A DNA stretch of 36,892 nt. Source: Lysinibacillus halotolerans. Lineage in GTDB: Bacteria; Bacillota; Bacilli; Bacillales_A; Planococcaceae. Shown piece after piece: positions 34,733-36,892 of this stretch. The number at the start of each line of letters is the position of its first letter. Position 1 is the stretch's first letter. Location of the stretch: NCBI RefSeq assembly GCF_003711845.1, contig NZ_RHLQ01000033.1, forward strand, positions 1-36,892. Reading direction: 5' to 3'. Under the pieces are notes generated by a model that was not told where the DNA came from, did no database searches, and worked only from the letters and a program-made list of their open reading frames with translations. The position numbers and the translations under genes were made by a program.

Positions 34733-36379
34733 ATGAAGTTGAAACCAAAAATATTACTATTAGCTATTGTTCCTTTAGTGTTTTCTACATGTATTATTGG
34801 GTTTAATATTAGTCAGTTAATTATGTTGAAGTCTTCTACTGAAGAAGTTGTTGAGTCGCTTATTACAGTTGAAGAGTTAAATAGTTCTGCTAAAGGTCTT
34901 CAAAAATCTTTAAGTGGATATGCTCTAAATGTATCTGAAAGTAACAAAAATGATATTAATCAAGACTTGGAATCGATTCAAACGATATTTAATGAATTAG
35001 TACCTACATTAAATGAAGAACAACAAGTATATGCTGAAAAAATTAAAAAGAAATATGAGGAAGTTTTAGATGAATCGACAAAAGCGGTCAATGAAGACAA
35101 CCTAGCAGAAATTAAAAGACAATCGATTCGAACAAAAGGTTTAATTAATGATGTTATTGAATTGAAACGAAATATTTCTACCCAATATGCAAATATGCAA
35201 GCGGATTTGCAACAAAATATTAACCAAATTATTTGGATTTCCGTTATTCTATTGACTTTACTATTAATTGAAACAATTGTTGGTTCATACATAGCGGTTA
35301 ATCGACTAGTGAAACGTATTTACAAAGTTATTCATAATGCAGAAGAAATTGCAAATGGTAATTTAGGGATTGAAATAGAAGACAATAAAAATAAAGATGA
35401 GATTGATTTTTTACAAACGGCATTTAAGAAAATGACAAACAACTTGAGAGAATTCTTAACCCATGTGCAAGATAGTTCTAGTCAAGTTGCAGCTTCTGCA
35501 GAAGAATTGATGGCCAGCGCAGACGAAACAATGAAAGGTGCCGAATTAATTTCTACATCGATTCAAGAAGTATCTAGCGGGGCAGAAAAGCAATCAATGA
35601 TGTCCATTGAATCTACTCAATCGGCGGAAGACAGCTTAGTGGCAGTGAAAGAAATTTCGCAAAAAGCAACTTTAGCACAGGAATTATCTATTTCAACAGG
35701 TGAAAGAACAAAACAAGGATCGAATTACGTAAAAGAGACTGTTTTACAAATGGAAAGAATTAATCAATCTGTTGAAGAGACGGATGGTGCTTTAGTTACG
35801 TTAAACAATCAAACAAAAGAAATTGTACAAGTATTATCTAAAATTACAGAAGTAGCTGACCAAACAAACTTACTATCTTTAAATGCATCGATTGAAGCAG
35901 CTAGAGCCGGGGAAGCAGGAAAAGGTTTTGCGGTTGTAGCAGATGAAGTGAAAAAGTTGGCAGAACAAACAAGAAGTTTAGTATCTAGTATTACAGAAAT
36001 TGCAAAACAAATTGATGTTGATACAGAGAAAACCGTAAGCTCTATTAATGATGTGAAAGAAAGAGTAAATACAGGGTTAAAAATTGCTTCAGATACGCAA
36101 ACTACCTTTGATGAAATTTTAGCAGCAGTACAAGACGTTCAAACGCAAGTAAATCATATTACAGTCGTCACAAATGAAATCGAACAGGATGTTTCTAAAG
36201 TGTCGGATCATTCGAAAGCAATGTCAGAAGTATCGAAAGCAACTTCAGATAATTCTTCTTCAGTAGCGGCAACGTCCGAAGAACAATTGGCATCGATGGA
36301 AGAAATTACTGGAGCTGCCGTTTCTCTAGCCCATCTTGCAGAAGAGCTACAAAAGCAGTTATCTAAATTTACAATTTAA
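34733..36379 (+). CDS. Methyl-accepting chemotaxis protein with four-helix-bundle sensor
   Basis: A 548-residue chemoreceptor. Helix 1 is at about 7-30. The extracellular part (about 31-160) is all-helical and of four-helix-bundle (4HB_MCP) type, helix 2 is at about 163-185, then a HAMP domain and a signalling domain with tip '[20 protein letters not shown]'. This sensor type can bind small ligands or a loaded binding protein. GGAG upstream supports the ATG. It is almost certainly cotranscribed with the BMP lipoprotein, whose stop is 13 bases before. Confidence 0.93.
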   Translation: MKLKPKILLLAIVPLVFSTCIIGFNISQLIMLKSSTEEVVESLITVEELNSSAKGLQKSLSGYALNVSESNKNDINQDLESIQTIFNELVPTLNEEQQVYAEKIKKKYEEVLDESTKAVNEDNLAEIKRQSIRTKGLINDVIELKRNISTQYANMQADLQQNINQIIWISVILLTLLLIETIVGSYIAVNRLVKRIYKVIHNAEEIANGNLGIEIEDNKNKDEIDFLQTAFKKMTNNLREFLTHVQDSSSQVAASAEELMASADETMKGAELISTSIQEVSSGAEKQSMMSIESTQSAEDSLVAVKEISQKATLAQELSISTGERTKQGSNYVKETVLQMERINQSVEETDGALVTLNNQTKEIVQVLSKITEVADQTNLLSLNASIEAARAGEAGKGFAVVADEVKKLAEQTRSLVSSITEIAKQIDVDTEKTVSSINDVKERVNTGLKIASDTQTTFDEILAAVQDVQTQVNHITVVTNEIEQDVSKVSDHSKAMSEVSKATSDNSSSVAATSEEQLASMEEITGAAVSLAHLAEELQKQLSKFTI

Positions 36380-36397
36380 CGAGAGTACGTGTATGAT
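36368..36397 (+). promoter_or_regulatory. Probable promoter of the DUF6509-like gene
   Basis: TTTACA (36368-36373), overlapping the end of the chemoreceptor gene, an 18-base spacer and TATGAT (36392-36397). The leader is about 65 bases. Confidence 0.6.
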
Positions 36398-36467
36398 AAA
36401 ATAAACTAGCCAAGGAAGCAGGTTACATAATGCTTTAGGAGCTTTAAATAGTAAGGGAGTAACGTTT

Positions 36468-36767
36468 ATGGAAATTACACAATTCTCAATGGAAGAAATA
36501 AAGGATCCAACCAATATCATAGAAGGAAAACGTTTTGAATTTTTACTGGACGTCGAAGTAGATGAGGAAGATGAGCTTTATTCTGAAGCAGGTATTGAGG
36601 TTCGTGTTTTAATTGGACAAAAGCCAGAGGGCGAAACGTATTTACTAAATTATTTTATCAAGGATAAAGGGGAAAACGACTATTTAGATTTTGCATTAGA
36701 AGATGATGAAGAAGCATTCATCTTGGATTTCTGTAAGGAACAATTGCTAAAGGAAGATGTCGAATAA
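36468..36767 (+). CDS. Small acidic protein, DUF6509-like
   Basis: A 99-residue acidic cytoplasmic protein. It resembles short Bacillales proteins now grouped as DUF6509 ('EIKDPTNIIEGKRFEFLLDV', 'LYSEAGIEVRVLIG', 'YLDFALEDDEEAFILDFCKE'). The function is unknown; relatives have at times been mislabelled pullulanase. AAGGGAG precedes the ATG. It has its own promoter and is followed by a hairpin terminator. Confidence 0.8.
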   Translation: MEITQFSMEEIKDPTNIIEGKRFEFLLDVEVDEEDELYSEAGIEVRVLIGQKPEGETYLLNYFIKDKGENDYLDFALEDDEEAFILDFCKEQLLKEDVE

Positions 36768-36772
36768 GCAGA

Positions 36773-36849
36773 AGAGGCTGGGACATAACTAGCTTCAAAT
36801 AGTGGGAAAGGTGAATTTGAGGAAACTCAAATTCACCTTTCTCTATTTT
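36773..36849. repeat. Repeat-like intergenic element with a perfect hairpin terminator
   Basis: The sequence begins AGAGGCTGGGACATAACT (36773-36790), which I recall as the opening of repetitive intergenic elements in several Firmicutes. It continues to GAAAGGTGAATTTGAG (36806-36821) paired perfectly with CTCAAATTCACCTTTC (36826-36841) around a GAAA loop. The T-rich tail makes it a terminator for the preceding gene. Only one copy is in this window, so its repetitive nature is inference. Confidence 0.6.
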
Positions 36850-36892
36850 TGTATGTAAATTCTTTTTTTCTTTAGTTAATGGCCATGAATTT

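Noticed and set aside
36872-36892. Possible C-terminus of a minus-strand gene (…KFMAIN then TAA) at the right edge
   Set aside because: Only six codons are visible and the reading frame cannot be confirmed. Any random frame could look like this.

Overview
The window looks like a chromosomal segment of a low-GC, Gram-positive Bacillales bacterium, most likely near Lysinibacillus/Solibacillus/Ureibacillus. The reasons are the AT-rich sequence, strong AGGAGG ribosome binding sites, many TTG and GTG starts, short rho-independent terminators, a complete mrpABCDEFG operon, YtrA-type GntR control and lipobox lipoproteins. Species assignment is inference. I see no rRNA, tRNA, CRISPR, insertion sequence or phage genes.

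Region 1 (1-6867): a peptide-type ABC importer. A minus-strand operon encodes two permeases with long N-terminal extensions and a family 5 substrate-binding lipoprotein. A fused two-domain ATPase (OppD-OppF type) is transcribed divergently. The binding protein is the most unusual object here: its conserved C-terminal segment comes first, directly after the signal peptide, and the normal N-terminal and central segments follow. It appears to be circularly permuted.

Region 2 (6868-10740): adenine deaminase, then a DUF1232 membrane protein and a membrane-anchored transglutaminase-like protein. The latter pair lies behind a strong promoter and a leader with a terminator and a competing hairpin.

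Region 3 (10741-15966): two unrelated chemoreceptors, a frameshifted GNAT acetyltransferase and a small membrane-anchored hypothetical protein.

Region 4 (15954-19765): a minus-strand set of an EamA transporter, an argininosuccinate lyase-like enzyme and a BadF-type sugar kinase, the last two translationally coupled. Region 5 (19766-22327): a PfkB sugar kinase, a DUF421 membrane protein and a KdpD-like universal stress domain protein.

Region 6 (22328-28490): the seven-gene Mrp Na+/H+ antiporter operon with its terminator. Immediately after it (28440-28620) is a non-coding cluster of five DnaA-box-like sequences, three of them matching the consensus. Region 7 (28676-31438): a YtrA-type GntR regulator with an operator-like inverted repeat at its own promoter, an ABC ATPase and two membrane proteins.

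Region 8 (31478-36892): a YkuE-like metallophosphoesterase, an AlaX-type tRNA-editing hydrolase, a BMP-family lipoprotein followed 13 bases later by a chemoreceptor, and a small acidic DUF6509-like protein. The window ends with a repeat-like element carrying a perfect 16-bp hairpin.
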